A DNA stretch of 64,000 nt from JAEZBP01 sp963832725 (GTDB taxonomy: Bacteria > Myxococcota_A > Polyangia > Polyangiales > Sandaracinaceae): contig CAWHVG010000005.1 of NCBI GenBank assembly GCA_963832725.1, positions 1,178,001 to 1,242,000 on the forward strand, written 5' to 3'. Within the stretch, counting starts at the first letter, position 1. Every line of letters begins with the position of its first letter. Below, piece after piece: positions 24,324-34,661 of the stretch. The notes below the pieces were generated by a model. The model was not told where the DNA came from. It saw only the letters and a list, made by a program, of their open reading frames with translations, and made no database searches. Made by a program: the position numbers and the translations under genes.

Positions 24324-25360
24324 TCAGAACAGGGGCAGAACGGGCGTGGTCGCACCCGACTCCAGGCCCAGGTGCTCGAGCACGTCTGGCGAGACGATGA
24401 TCTCGTCCGCGTTGTCATCGCGGGTGCGTGCCGGGGCGGCGACGCATCGGAACCAGGGCGGTCCCGTCGAATGCCCGCGCGATGAGGCAGCCGCGGGCCT
24501 CCGCGCCCACGTCGCCAGCGATCACCCGCGCGCGTCGGGTTCGCTGAACGAGCTCGACCTCGTCGGTGGGGGCGATGTAGTGCGGCCCCCCGTCGAAGGG
24601 GTCTACCCGGTCCCGGTAGCGGAAGCCGATCCGACTCAACATCTTGGCGACGCCTCGCGTCTCGCGGCCGACCTCGCCGATCACGGCCTGCGCCTCGGGG
24701 GACAAGAGGGAGGCGTAGATGTCCCCGTTCGGGAACAGGCCGCGGATGAACTCCTTGTTCTTCTTCGAGAGCCGATCCGCCTCCCGGTAGGACAGCCCGG
24801 TGAAGCGACGGCCGACCGCCTCCCAGAGATGGGAGGTGCCGTCGGGCTCGAGCGGCGGCATCAGCTCCGCGAGCACGCGGTTCTGGAAGAGCTCGCGGTG
24901 CACCGCGATGAAGAGGAAGCGGACGTAGGAGATGAGCATCCCCAAGCGCTCGGGCGCGCGGCGGTAGTCGGGATGCACCACCAGGCCGCCGATCTCCGTG
25001 GGGCCGTGGTACGAGTAGCCGATCGAGAGCACCTGGTGGACGAAGTAGGTGTCCAGGGTGGCGCTGTAGCGCTCCTCTTTGCGGACATCGAAGAAGATGT
25101 AGGGCGCGTCGCGCAATCCGAGCTGCGCCAGGATCATCGAGGTGCCGACGGCGCAGTCCTCCTCGAGGTCCCAGAGGACGAAGACGAACTGGCGTCGCTT
25201 GGGGTCGGCAATCTCCCCGGTGAAGGAGCGCTCCGACGCGTCGAGGGTCTCGGCGATCTCCTGCTCGTCGTGGGGGAGATTGACGGAGTCGAGATGTGCC
25301 GCGAGCCGATAGAGGCCGTCATGGTCGTGGCGGGTGGCTGCACGGATTCTCGTATCTCAA
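24324..25360 (-). CDS. astA: Arginine N-succinyltransferase family protein (two frame breaks)
   Basis: About 345 residues when repaired, the usual length of AstA, which transfers succinate from succinyl-CoA to arginine in the AST catabolic pathway. Seen in the middle: GGLVVHPDYRRAPERLGMLI, LPPLEPDGTSHLWEAV-type core (here MPPLEPDGTSHLWEAVGRRF), LSKKNKEFIRGLFP and DPFDGGPHYIAPTDEVELVQ. The N-terminus needs GATTC at 25345-25349 reduced to GATC, giving a TTG start at 25360 and MRYEIRAATRHDHDGLYRLA. The C-terminus needs one base fewer in the GGG at 24456-24458, giving GTAWFRCVAAPARTRDDNAD and the end LGLESGATTPVLPLF. No other ast genes are adjacent, so the substrate is not certain. It is transcribed toward the rRNA promoters. 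Confidence 0.82.
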
Positions 25361-25411
25361 CGCTCACCTCGACACCCGGCGACGCGGACGGAGCCGCGAC
25401 CCGAGCGCAGC

Positions 25412-25861
25412 TCAGAATGCTCTTCGGCTGTCGATCAGGATTGTGACCGGGCCATCGACTCGGCTCCGAACGTCCATACTGGTGCGAAAGCGACCGGTCT
25501 CGACCTTCAAGCCCCGCTCGCGGAGGCGATCGACGACCTGCAAGTACAACGCTTCGGCTCGCTCCGGCGGCGCGGCGGCGGTGAACGACGGTCGGCGTCC
25601 CTTGCGGACGTCTCCGTAGAGGGTGAACTGCGACACCACCAGCACACCACCACCGATGTCTTCGACGGACCTGGACATCTTGCCTTCGTCGTCCGGGAAG
25701 ACACGGAGGCCGGCAAGCTTGTTCGCGGTCAGCTCCACGTCGGCGTCTTCGTCGCCCTGCCCCGCGCCGAGATAGACGAGGAGGCCGCGCCCGATCGCGC
25801 CGACGGTGTCGCCGTCGACGACCACGCTGGCCTCGGATACGCGCTGCGCCACGGCACGCAC
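25412..25861 (-). CDS. dtd: D-aminoacyl-tRNA deacylase
   Basis: 149 residues from GTG 25861, the normal size. It hydrolyses D-amino acids wrongly attached to tRNA. Seen: N-terminal MRAVAQRVSEASVVVDGDTV, the SQFTLYGDVRKGRRPSF motif (about 78-94) and the Gly-cisPro motif GPVTILID near the end. The open frame continues upstream for over 100 codons, but that part is absent from the family. It lies 51 bases upstream of the AstA-like gene on the same strand. Confidence 0.94.
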   Translation of the reverse strand: MRAVAQRVSEASVVVDGDTVGAIGRGLLVYLGAGQGDEDADVELTANKLAGLRVFPDDEGKMSRSVEDIGGGVLVVSQFTLYGDVRKGRRPSFTAAAPPERAEALYLQVVDRLRERGLKVETGRFRTSMDVRSRVDGPVTILIDSRRAF

Positions 25862-26108
25862 CCGGGTCGGGTACCACGAGCGCAGGCCCTTCGTCGAGGA
25901 GGTCCCGACGCGAGCATGCTCGGGATGAACCGTGGTCTCGCGGCCGGGCGCGCCGTCGAATGGGACGGTGATCTCCGTGTCTACGCGATGAGACGCTCTC
26001 GTCAGTGCTTCGCCGTACGAAGCCCGGACCCTCGCGACGGAGCCAGCGCGGTGGGTCCGCGCCCTCGCCTCTCGCCCGCGCGGGGCGCGCCATGTTACCA
26101 ACGAGCGG

Positions 26109-26729
26109 GTGACGTTCGCGGTCGTGGGGCTCACGGGTGGTATCGGCTCCGGCAAGAGCACGGTGGCCCGCATCTTCGAGGCGGAAGGTGTCCCGGTCGT
26201 GGACGCCGACGTGCTCGCGCGCGAGGTCGTGAGGCCCGGCAGCGAGGGGCTCGAAGAGGTGCTGAAGACGTTCGGCCGCGATCTCGTGAAGCCGGACGGG
26301 ACGCTCGATCGCGCGAAGCTCGGTGAGCGCGTCTTCGCCGATGGGGACGCCCGCAAGAAGCTCGAGGGCATTCTCCATCCGCGCATCGCGCAGGCGAGCA
26401 TGGCCCGCTTCGGCGCGCTCGCGGCCGAGGGTCATCCCTACGCGATCTACGAGGCCGCGCTGCTCGTCGAGAACGGCAGCCACCGGATGATGAACGCGCT
26501 GGTCGTGGTGACGGCGGGCGAGCAGACCCAGATCGAGCGGGTGTGCGCGCGGGACGGGCTGGACGAGGCGGCGGCAAGAGCGCGCGTCGCCGCGCAGCTC
26601 CCGCTCGAAGAGAAAATCCGCGTAGCCGACTACGTGATCGAGAACGATGGGAGTCTCGACGCGACGCGGGCGCGCACGTTGGCGGTCCACCGCGCGCTGC
26701 TGGCGCGGTTCGCCGGGGGTGAAGGATGA
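26109..26729 (+). CDS. coaE: Dephospho-CoA kinase
   Basis: 206 residues from GTG 26109. Last step of coenzyme A synthesis, phosphorylating the ribose of dephospho-CoA. Seen: P-loop GLTGGIGSGKSTVAR (residues 7-21), VVDADVLAREVV, HPRI, and the CoA-site segment EAALLVENG. The stop overlaps the ATG of the next gene by four bases (ATGA 26726-26729), so the two are coupled. The gap of 250 bases to dtd has no gene and holds the divergent promoters. Confidence 0.95.
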   Translation: MTFAVVGLTGGIGSGKSTVARIFEAEGVPVVDADVLAREVVRPGSEGLEEVLKTFGRDLVKPDGTLDRAKLGERVFADGDARKKLEGILHPRIAQASMARFGALAAEGHPYAIYEAALLVENGSHRMMNALVVVTAGEQTQIERVCARDGLDEAAARARVAAQLPLEEKIRVADYVIENDGSLDATRARTLAVHRALLARFAGGEG

Positions 26730-27848
26730 GCGAGAGAGAAGGTCGCGCTGGTCACCGGATTTCCGACCAGCTTTCTCGCGACCCGCGTGGTGCACAAGCT
26801 GCTGGCCGAGGAGCCCGAGCTGTCTCTTCGGCTAGTGGTCCAGGAACGCTCGATGGAGCGCGCTGAGACGCAGCTCGCAGAGCTGAGCGCGCGCGACCGG
26901 AGGCGTGTGAAGGTCCTCGAAGGCGACGCGGCCGCCATGGACCTCGGCTTGAGCGGCGAGGAGATCGTCGAGCTCGCGAAAGAGGTCGACTACATCCACC
27001 ACTGCGCCGCGATCACCTATCTGGGCGTGGAGCCGGACGTCGCGCGGCACCTCAACGTCGACGGGACGCGGGAGGTCCTGGAGCTGGCGCAGGAGGCCGA
27101 TCATCTGGAGCGGCTGGTCCACTGGTCCACCGCCCTCGTCTCCGGCGCACGCCGCGGCTACGTGCTCGAGGACGAGCTCGACGACGCGGCGGGGTTTCGC
27201 AACGCGATCGAGAAGACGCGCTTCCGCGCGGAGGTGATCGTACGGCGCGCGGCGAGCGTGGTGCCGACGACCATCCTCCGCCCCTCGATCGTCGTCGGCG
27301 ACTCGGTGAGCGGTGAGATCGACCGGCTCGAAGGTCCGTACTTGCTGGTCCTCTTGATGCTGAACGCGCCGATGGATCTGCGGATGCCGCTGCCGGGGCG
27401 CGGAGACGTGCCGCTCAACCTGGTGCCGGTCGACTACGTGGTCGACGCCGGGTACGCGATCGCCAAGGACCGCCGCTCGCTGGGCAAGACCTTCCACCTC
27501 GTCGACCCCGAGCCGGTGACGGCGCGGCGCGTGTTCGAGCTGATCGCGCACGCAGCCGGACGACCGGTGCCGCGCGGCTTTTTGCCGACCAACCTCGCGA
27601 CCGCGCTCTTGCGGACGCCGGGCCTGGAGCGCTTCTCCCACGTGCCGCGTGCGTTCCTCGAGCAGCTGGCGACGGAGGTCGTCTACGACGATCGCCACGC
27701 GCGCGAGATTCTCGACGAGCTCGATCTGCGCTGTCCGCCCTTCGCGAGCTACGTCGACGTGATGGTCGACTACGTGCGCCAGCAGCAGGCCGCGCGCCGC
27801 GCGCAGTCGCGCGAGGACACGCAGGAGATCGAAGACTCGCTGCAGTGA
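26726..27848 (+). CDS. SDR family NAD(P)-dependent reductase, fatty acyl-CoA reductase-like (frame break at the N-terminus)
   Basis: About 373 residues when repaired. The Rossmann start VALVTGFPTSFLATRVVHKL binds NAD(P). Further signs are VDYIHHCAAITYLGVEPDVA, NVDGTREVLELA, a WSTALVSG segment, and a central region resembling the male-sterility/NAD_binding_4 group (LRPSIVVGDSVSGEIDRLEG, LNLVPVDYVVDAG). The usual YxxxK reads FRNAIEKTRFRAE, with the lysine shifted into an EKTR-x-x-AE pattern. ATG 26726, coupled to coaE, is two bases out of phase with the domain; the break lies in GAGAGAGAAGG (26731-26741). Without repair the first usable start is GTG 26787, which would remove the cofactor loop. 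Substrate unknown. It converges on ydcF with five bases between. Confidence 0.78.
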
Positions 27849-27853
27849 TCGTC

Positions 27854-28747
27854 TCAGCGGCCTGCGAGGCGACCGACGAGCTCCCAGAGATCGGCCTGGA
27901 TGCGATCGGCGGCGCGGCCTTGGGGCAAGATGCTGTAGAAGCCGTGCCACTCGGAGGGGCGGCCGTGCAGATCCGCGGGCAGCGCGACGAGCGAGACGCC
28001 CTCCGCCTCGAAGAGGCCGAGCGCGCGACGCATGTGCGAGCCGGAGGTGACCAGACCGACGCGCGTCAGGCCGCGCTCGCGGATCAGCCGCGCGTGGAGG
28101 CGGGCCTCTTCGCTGGTGGTGCGCGCTCCGTCCACGACGACGATGGCGCGCTCCGGGATGCCGAGCTGGCGCCAGATTCGCTCCGTCGCGCGGGCGGCGT
28201 CGTGGGTGCTCAGCCCCGCGATCGGCGAGCCGGAGGTGATCAAGAGCGGGGTCTGGCCCGCACCGTAGAGGCGCGCGCCGAGCATGACCCGATCGCCGCT
28301 CGGGCCGAGCTCGACCTCGCCGCCCGGCCGATCGTCCGTGCCGCCGCCGAGCACGATCACGGCGTCGAAGTGGCCCTCCGAGAAGGGGCGCGCGGCGAGC
28401 TGCTCGCCCTCGGTCCACGCGTCGAGCACGTACGAGAGGGGCAGGTTGGTAGACAGGGTGAGCGCGACCAAGAGCGCCGCCGAGGTAGCCGCCTCGCGGC
28501 GCCGATGCGTCCACCAGGCGAAGAGGACGAGTAAAAGGAGCGCGCTCCAGATCAGCCCGAGCGGCATCACCAGCAAGCCGAGGCTCTTGACGAGCAGGTA
28601 CCCGCGCGGCGCGCCGGCGATCAGCGCGATCAGACCGGCCGCCGGCAGCACGAGCCACGCGCGCCAGCGCGATGAGCTCTCGCGGCGGCCGGCGCGCGCG
28701 CGCTCGAGCCCGATCACGATCGCGACGATGCCGAGGACGACGAGCAC
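27854..28747 (-). CDS. YdcF/ElyC-family membrane protein (DUF218)
   Basis: 297 residues from GTG 28747. Two or three N-terminal membrane segments (about 1-15, 30-45, 52-75, 88-105) are followed by a periplasmic DUF218 domain: FDAVIVLGGGTDD, HDAARATERIWRQLG, TSEEARLHARLIRE, LVTSGSHMRRALGLFEAEGV. Members such as ElyC and SanA affect envelope precursor flow and vancomycin resistance; the reaction is not known. It lies eight bases from the flavin oxidoreductase gene on the same strand, probably one unit. Confidence 0.88.
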   Translation of the reverse strand: MLVVLGIVAIVIGLERARAGRRESSSRWRAWLVLPAAGLIALIAGAPRGYLLVKSLGLLVMPLGLIWSALLLLVLFAWWTHRRREAATSAALLVALTLSTNLPLSYVLDAWTEGEQLAARPFSEGHFDAVIVLGGGTDDRPGGEVELGPSGDRVMLGARLYGAGQTPLLITSGSPIAGLSTHDAARATERIWRQLGIPERAIVVVDGARTTSEEARLHARLIRERGLTRVGLVTSGSHMRRALGLFEAEGVSLVALPADLHGRPSEWHGFYSILPQGRAADRIQADLWELVGRLAGR

Positions 28748-28754
28748 GTTTCGC

Positions 28755-30218
<1,464 letters not shown>

Positions 30219-30376
30219 GCGGCGTTTCTCTCCGTGGGGCGCCGTGGAGCCTAGACGTTCGGAGCGGACGCCGCATGCGCGGGTGCTCACGGCGACCGCC
30301 TATCCACGGCAGCTCGGAGCCGCACCCGCGTGGCAGATGAGAACGCGCGCGATTTCAGCGACGCCCCCCACTCCGA

Positions 30377-30399
30377 CCCTCCCCCGGATCGGGGGAGGG
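30377..30399. terminator. Perfect GC hairpin after pmbA
   Basis: Ten-base arms CCCTCCCCCG and CGGGGGAGGG around a three-base loop. It lies 34 bases beyond the pmbA stop on the minus strand. There is no T-tract, so its role as a terminator is a guess. Confidence 0.4.
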
Positions 30400-30432
30400 A
30401 GCTGACGCGAGGACATGCGCCGTCGATGTCGC

Positions 30433-31803
30433 TCAGCGGCCGGCGACGGTCATCGCGCTCACCCGGAAGGTGGGCGTCGCGATCGAGGTGCGCAGGTCCA
30501 GATCGCTGGCGACCGCGTCGATGCGCTTGAGCAGCTCGTCGAGGTTGAGCGAGATGGTCACCTCGGAGACCGGGAAGGTCTTCTCGCCGTTCTCGATCCA
30601 GAAGCCGGCCGCGCCGCGGCTGAAGTCGCCTGTCACCGCGTTGAAGCCGAAGCCCATCATCTCGGTGACGTAGAGGCCCCTCTTGGTCGAGCGGACGACT
30701 TCCTCCGCGTCCATCTCGCCCGGCTGCAGCACGAAGTTCGTGGCCGACGCGCTGACGCCGCCGCTCCCGCCGCGCGACGCGCTGGCCGTGCTCTCCTTGC
30801 CGAGCTTCCGCCCGGAATAGCTGTCGAGAAGATAGGTCTTCAGAACACCCTTCTCGATGATGACGTTGCGCCGTGAGAGCAGGCCTTCGCCGTCGAAGGG
30901 GCGCGAGCCGGGCGCGCCCTCGATCAGCGGGTCGTCCACCACGTTCACCAGTTCGCTGGCGATCGGGGTCCCCTCGCGGTCGACCAGGTAGCTCGAGCGC
31001 CGCCAGATCGAGCCGCCGTTGATGGAGCCCGCCACCAGCCCGAGGATGGAGCGGCCGACGTCCGGATCGAAGACGACCGGGACCTCCTGCGTCTCGACCT
31101 TGCGCGCGCCGAGCTTGGCCAACGTGCGGCGCGCAGCCTCCTCGCCGACCTCGGCGTCGGGCAAGAGGCCCGAGAGGTGCCGCCGCGCGGTCCAGTAGTA
31201 GCCGCTCCGCTTCTTGCCGTCGGCGTCGTCGGCCACCGGGTGCACCGAGAGCGACGCGTAGGTGCCGTTCGTGGCACCGCGAAAGCCGCCGCTCGTCACC
31301 AGCGCCTTGGCGCCCGAAGCGCGGGTGTAGGTCGCGCCCTCGCTGTTGGTGATACGCGCGTCGAGCGCGCGCGCCGCCGCCTCGGCCGCCTTGGCGTGCG
31401 CGAGCGCGTCGCCCGCGCCGACGTTGTGGACGGAGGGATCGTAGAGATCGAGGTCCGGGTGCTGATCGGCACGGCTGAGCAGCGAAGCGTCCGGCGGGCC
31501 GGCGAACTCGTCCGGCTGCGAGAGGCGCGCGAGCTCGAGCGCGTCCTCCACGAAGCGCGCGACACCGGCCTCGGTCAGATCGCTGGTGTAGGAGACGGCC
31601 ACCTGCTTGCCGACCATCACTCGCAGGCCGACCGCGCGGCTGCCCGCTTCCTCCACCAGCTCGGGCTCGCCGAGGCGCACCTTCGTCGACAGGTGCGCCC
31701 CCTCGGAGACGACGGCCTCGGCCACGTCGGCGCCGCCCTTCTTGGCGCGCTCCATGACGCGCTCGCCGAGCGCGATCAGATCATCGAGGTTCTCTCTGGC
31801 CAC
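30433..31803 (-). CDS. pmbA: TldE/PmbA metalloprotease subunit
   Basis: 456 residues from GTG 31803. It is the non-metal subunit of the TldD/TldE heterodimer, which trims unfolded peptides and RiPP leaders and degrades CcdA. Seen: MARENLDDLIALGERVME, DLYDPSVHNVGAGDAL, PVVFDPDVGRSILGLVAGSI, SASRGGSGGVSASATNFVLQ and GFGFNAVTGDFSRGAAGFWI. It lacks HExxxH, as expected for TldE. TldD is 84 bases upstream on the same strand. No RiPP precursor was found next to it, so a general housekeeping role is likely. Confidence 0.95.
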   Translation of the reverse strand: MARENLDDLIALGERVMERAKKGGADVAEAVVSEGAHLSTKVRLGEPELVEEAGSRAVGLRVMVGKQVAVSYTSDLTEAGVARFVEDALELARLSQPDEFAGPPDASLLSRADQHPDLDLYDPSVHNVGAGDALAHAKAAEAAARALDARITNSEGATYTRASGAKALVTSGGFRGATNGTYASLSVHPVADDADGKKRSGYYWTARRHLSGLLPDAEVGEEAARRTLAKLGARKVETQEVPVVFDPDVGRSILGLVAGSINGGSIWRRSSYLVDREGTPIASELVNVVDDPLIEGAPGSRPFDGEGLLSRRNVIIEKGVLKTYLLDSYSGRKLGKESTASASRGGSGGVSASATNFVLQPGEMDAEEVVRSTKRGLYVTEMMGFGFNAVTGDFSRGAAGFWIENGEKTFPVSEVTISLNLDELLKRIDAVASDLDLRTSIATPTFRVSAMTVAGR

Positions 31804-31887
31804 TCGCGTCTCCTCTTCAGCCCGGAGTATTCACCATAGCGTCCGACGACCCCTTCGGGAGGCGGGCGACCGGGCGAGTGATACGGG

Positions 31888-33327
31888 TCAGGACCCGACC
31901 TGGGTGCCACCCACGGTCATGCCCGCGATCTTGATGGTCGGGCAGCCCACGCCGACCGGCACGCTCTGCCCGTCCTTGCCGCAGGTCCAGATGCCGTCCG
32001 AGAGCTGCATGTCGCTGCCGAGCATCGTCACCTTGCGCATGACGTCGGGCCCGTTGCCGATCAGGTTCACGCCCTTGAGCGGCGCGGTGATCTTGCCGTC
32101 CTCGATGAGGTAGCCCTCGGTCAGCGAGAAGACGAAGTCGCCGTTCGAGATGTCGACCTGGCCGCCGCCGAAGCGGCTGGCGTACACGCCGCGCTTGACG
32201 CTCTTGAGGATCTCTTCCGGGTCGTGAGGTCCTGCCAAGAGCAGCGTGTTGGTCATCCGCGGCATGGGGTGGCTCTTGAAGCTCTCGCGGCGGCCGTTGC
32301 CGGTCGCGTCCCCGCGGAAGAACTCCGCCGACTGCCGGTCCTGCATGTACCCGCGCAGGATGCCTTTCTCGATCAGCACCGCCTGCTCGGGCCGGTTGCC
32401 CTCGTCGTCGACGTTGATCGAGCCGCGCGAGCTGTCGATGGTCGCGTCGTCGACCACGGTGCAGAGCTCGCTGGCGACGTTCTGCCCGATCTGGTCGCTG
32501 TAGTTACTGGTCTTCTTGCGGTTGAAGTCCGCTTCGAGGCCGTGCCCGACCGCTTCGTGCAGGAGGATGCCGCTGTCGCCGGGGCCGAGGACGACCTCCA
32601 TCTCGCCGGCCGGCGCTTCGCGCGCGTCGAGCATCGCGGTCGCCTGCCGGACGGCCTCCTTCGCGTGCCACTCGGGGCTCTTGCCGTCGAAGTAGCCCCA
32701 ACCGACCCGGCCGCCGCCGCCGGACGAGCCGGACTGCCGCTTGCCGTTCGCCTCGACGATCGCGCGGACGCCGAAGCGCAGGAGCGGCTGGCGGTCGCGG
32801 ACGAGGCGGCCGTCGCTGGTGGCGATCAGGATCTCGCGGATCTGCTCGGCCAGCGAGGCCTCGACGCGGGTGACGCGGGTGTCGGCCGCGTGCGCCGCGC
32901 GGTCGGCGCGCTCGAGGAGCGCCCGCTTGTCCTCACCGGCGAGATCGAGGGAGAGGCTCTCGACCGGATAGCGGTTCGCGACCGAGAGGGGCGCAAGCCC
33001 GACCGGCGCCGGCGCGCCTCCGCCCTCGGCGATCTGCGCGGCCGTGCGCGCCGCGCGCAGCATCGCTTCGGGCGCGAGGTCCTCGACGTACGCGTAGCCG
33101 GTGGCGTCGCCCTTTCGCACACGCACACCGAGCCCCGTGCTCACGGAGCGGCCGGCCGCCTTGAGGATGCCGTCCTCGAACGCGTAGCTGCCGGCGACGT
33201 TGTACTCGAAGAAGAGGTCGGCGTAGTCGCCGCCCTTCTCGAGCGCGGCGGACAGAAGGCGCTGAGCGAGTTGCTCGTCGATAGCCGCGGGGCCGTCGGG
33301 GGCGAACGGAGCCTGATAACGCGTCAT
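31888..33327 (-). CDS. tldD: TldD metalloprotease subunit
   Basis: 479 residues from ATG 33327. The zinc site HEAVGHGLEAD (HExxxH) lies at about residue 265-270. Other markers are DYADLFFEYNVAGSYAFEDG, EMEVVLGPGDSGILLHEAVG, CTVVDDATIDSSRGSINVDD and MPRMTNTLLLAGPHDPEEIL, ending MTVGGTQVGS. It is the catalytic half of the TldD/TldE protease. The open frame extends to 33390, but the extra residues have no match in the family. Confidence 0.96.
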   Translation of the reverse strand: MTRYQAPFAPDGPAAIDEQLAQRLLSAALEKGGDYADLFFEYNVAGSYAFEDGILKAAGRSVSTGLGVRVRKGDATGYAYVEDLAPEAMLRAARTAAQIAEGGGAPAPVGLAPLSVANRYPVESLSLDLAGEDKRALLERADRAAHAADTRVTRVEASLAEQIREILIATSDGRLVRDRQPLLRFGVRAIVEANGKRQSGSSGGGGRVGWGYFDGKSPEWHAKEAVRQATAMLDAREAPAGEMEVVLGPGDSGILLHEAVGHGLEADFNRKKTSNYSDQIGQNVASELCTVVDDATIDSSRGSINVDDEGNRPEQAVLIEKGILRGYMQDRQSAEFFRGDATGNGRRESFKSHPMPRMTNTLLLAGPHDPEEILKSVKRGVYASRFGGGQVDISNGDFVFSLTEGYLIEDGKITAPLKGVNLIGNGPDVMRKVTMLGSDMQLSDGIWTCGKDGQSVPVGVGCPTIKIAGMTVGGTQVGS

Positions 33328-33508
33328 GGGGAACGAAATGTAGCTCCAACGCCACCGATCGCTAGGAGTCCTCGATCCGACCCGCGGCATTCTTCCACAG
33401 CGTGCGTCGAGGCTCCCGGCAGGTGGCGCGCGGACTGGGCGATATCGCGGAGGGTCCGAGTTCTGCTACCCTCGCGCGCGAAGGCCCACGGGCCGGGAGG
33501 ACGAGGGG

Positions 33509-33892
33509 ATGCACGAGCACCAGGAGGCGATGATCAAGTCGTTGGTCGCGGTCGCGTGGGCGGACGGCCGCATGGAGGGCGAGGAGACCGAGGTCATCGA
33601 AGCGCTCCTCTCGGCCTTCGAGATCGACGGCGAGGACGCGGAGGCGATCCGCGAGTACGCGAAGGAGCCGAAGTCGCTCGACGACGTGCCGCTCACCGAT
33701 CTCTCAGCCTCCGACCGGCGCCTGCTCCTGCAGCACGCCGTGATCCTCACCTTCATCGACGGAAACCAGTCGGAGTCGGAGCAGAAGGTGCTGGAGGACC
33801 TGGTCCAACGCCTCCACCTGCCGGAGACCGAGGCGAAGGTGCTGCTCGAGGCGTCCGAGGCGCGCGCCAAGCGGCTGCTCGATCTGCTCTGA
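33509..33892 (+). CDS. TerB-like small protein
   Basis: 127 residues. GGAGG stands 11 bases before ATG 33509. The pattern VAVAWADGRMEGEETEVIEA, then LLLQHAVILTFIDGNQSESE, is the two-part acidic helical repeat of the TerB/DjlA-type domain, which may bind a divalent metal. No other tellurite genes are near. The HAD gene follows 17 bases later, so they may be co-transcribed. Function unknown. Confidence 0.83.
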   Translation: MHEHQEAMIKSLVAVAWADGRMEGEETEVIEALLSAFEIDGEDAEAIREYAKEPKSLDDVPLTDLSASDRRLLLQHAVILTFIDGNQSESEQKVLEDLVQRLHLPETEAKVLLEASEARAKRLLDLL

Positions 33893-33909
33893 CCGCCCGC
33901 CTTTTTCGT

Positions 33910-34623
33910 ATGCCCGCGCTCTCTTCGCTCGACGCGCTGCTGCTCGACGCGGGCAACACCGTCGTCTTCCTGGACATGGAGGCGGTGGCGGAGGTGGCGC
34001 ACGAGGAAGGCGTGTCGGTCGATCCGGCGCGCCTTTCGTCCGTCGAGGGGGACGCCAAGCGCGACTACGAGCAGCTCCTGGCCGGCGGCGGTGGGCACGA
34101 GTCGGGCTGGCGCCTGTATTTGACGACGCTCCTCGCGAAAGCGGGCGTCGATCGGCCCCGCGCCGAGGCGCTGATCGATCCGCTCCGTGCCGCGCACGAC
34201 CAGCTCAACCTCTGGCGGCGGGTGCCGGACGATCTTCCGGCCGCGCTCGACCAAGCGCGCGCGCTGGGGCTGCGGATCGGCATCGTCAGCAACTCGGAGG
34301 GCAAGCTGCCCGAGCTCTTCCGACACGTCGGGCTCGGCGACGCGTTCGAGATCGTAGTCGACTCGGCGCACGAAGGCGTACGCAAGCCGGATCCGGAGAT
34401 CTTTCGCCGCGCGCTCTCGCGGATGGGCATCCAAGAGCCATCACGCGCGCTCTACGCGGGCGACATCCCGAGCGTCGACGTCGACGGCGCGCGCGCGGCC
34501 GGGCTTCGGGCGGCGCTGATCGATCCACTCGGCTTCTACCCGCAGCACGAATCGAGCGCGCGCTTCGCGTCGGTCGCGGAACTGGTCGACGCGCTCGCGA
34601 GCACGGGCTCGCCGGTATGTTGA
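33910..34623 (+). CDS. HAD-superfamily hydrolase
   Basis: 237 residues. Motif I is LLLDAGNTVVFLD, with the nucleophile Asp11 but Gly in place of the second Asp. Motif II is GIVSNSEG, motif III is the Lys in RKPDPEIFRRAL, and motif IV is LYAGDIPSVDVDGARAAGL. It probably removes phosphate from a small molecule. The DAGNT form is seen in other HAD hydrolases, so it is not by itself a sign of inactivity. It ends inside the palindrome at 34620-34661. Confidence 0.9.
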   Translation: MPALSSLDALLLDAGNTVVFLDMEAVAEVAHEEGVSVDPARLSSVEGDAKRDYEQLLAGGGGHESGWRLYLTTLLAKAGVDRPRAEALIDPLRAAHDQLNLWRRVPDDLPAALDQARALGLRIGIVSNSEGKLPELFRHVGLGDAFEIVVDSAHEGVRKPDPEIFRRALSRMGIQEPSRALYAGDIPSVDVDGARAAGLRAALIDPLGFYPQHESSARFASVAELVDALASTGSPVC

Positions 34624-34661
34624 TTACCGATCAACGTTGATCAACGTTGATTGGCAATCAA
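34620..34661. repeat. 42-base palindrome spanning both stops of convergent genes
   Basis: The segment equals its own reverse complement at 38 of 42 positions. It is A/T-rich and holds TCAACGTTGA twice. The two TGA stops of the HAD gene and of the WbpD-WbpE gene are inside its arms. It may end transcription from both sides or bind a protein. Confidence 0.85.

Noticed and set aside
25862..26108. N-terminal extension of the dtd frame upstream of GTG 25861
   Set aside because: The family starts at MRAVAQRV; the extra residues match no domain and the region must hold the coaE and dtd promoters.
30433..33327. RiPP biosynthesis cluster around TldD/TldE
   Set aside because: No precursor peptide, YcaO, radical SAM or transporter gene was found on either side.
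33509..33892. Tellurite resistance operon
   Set aside because: Only a single TerB-like gene is present, without terA, terC, terD or terZ.
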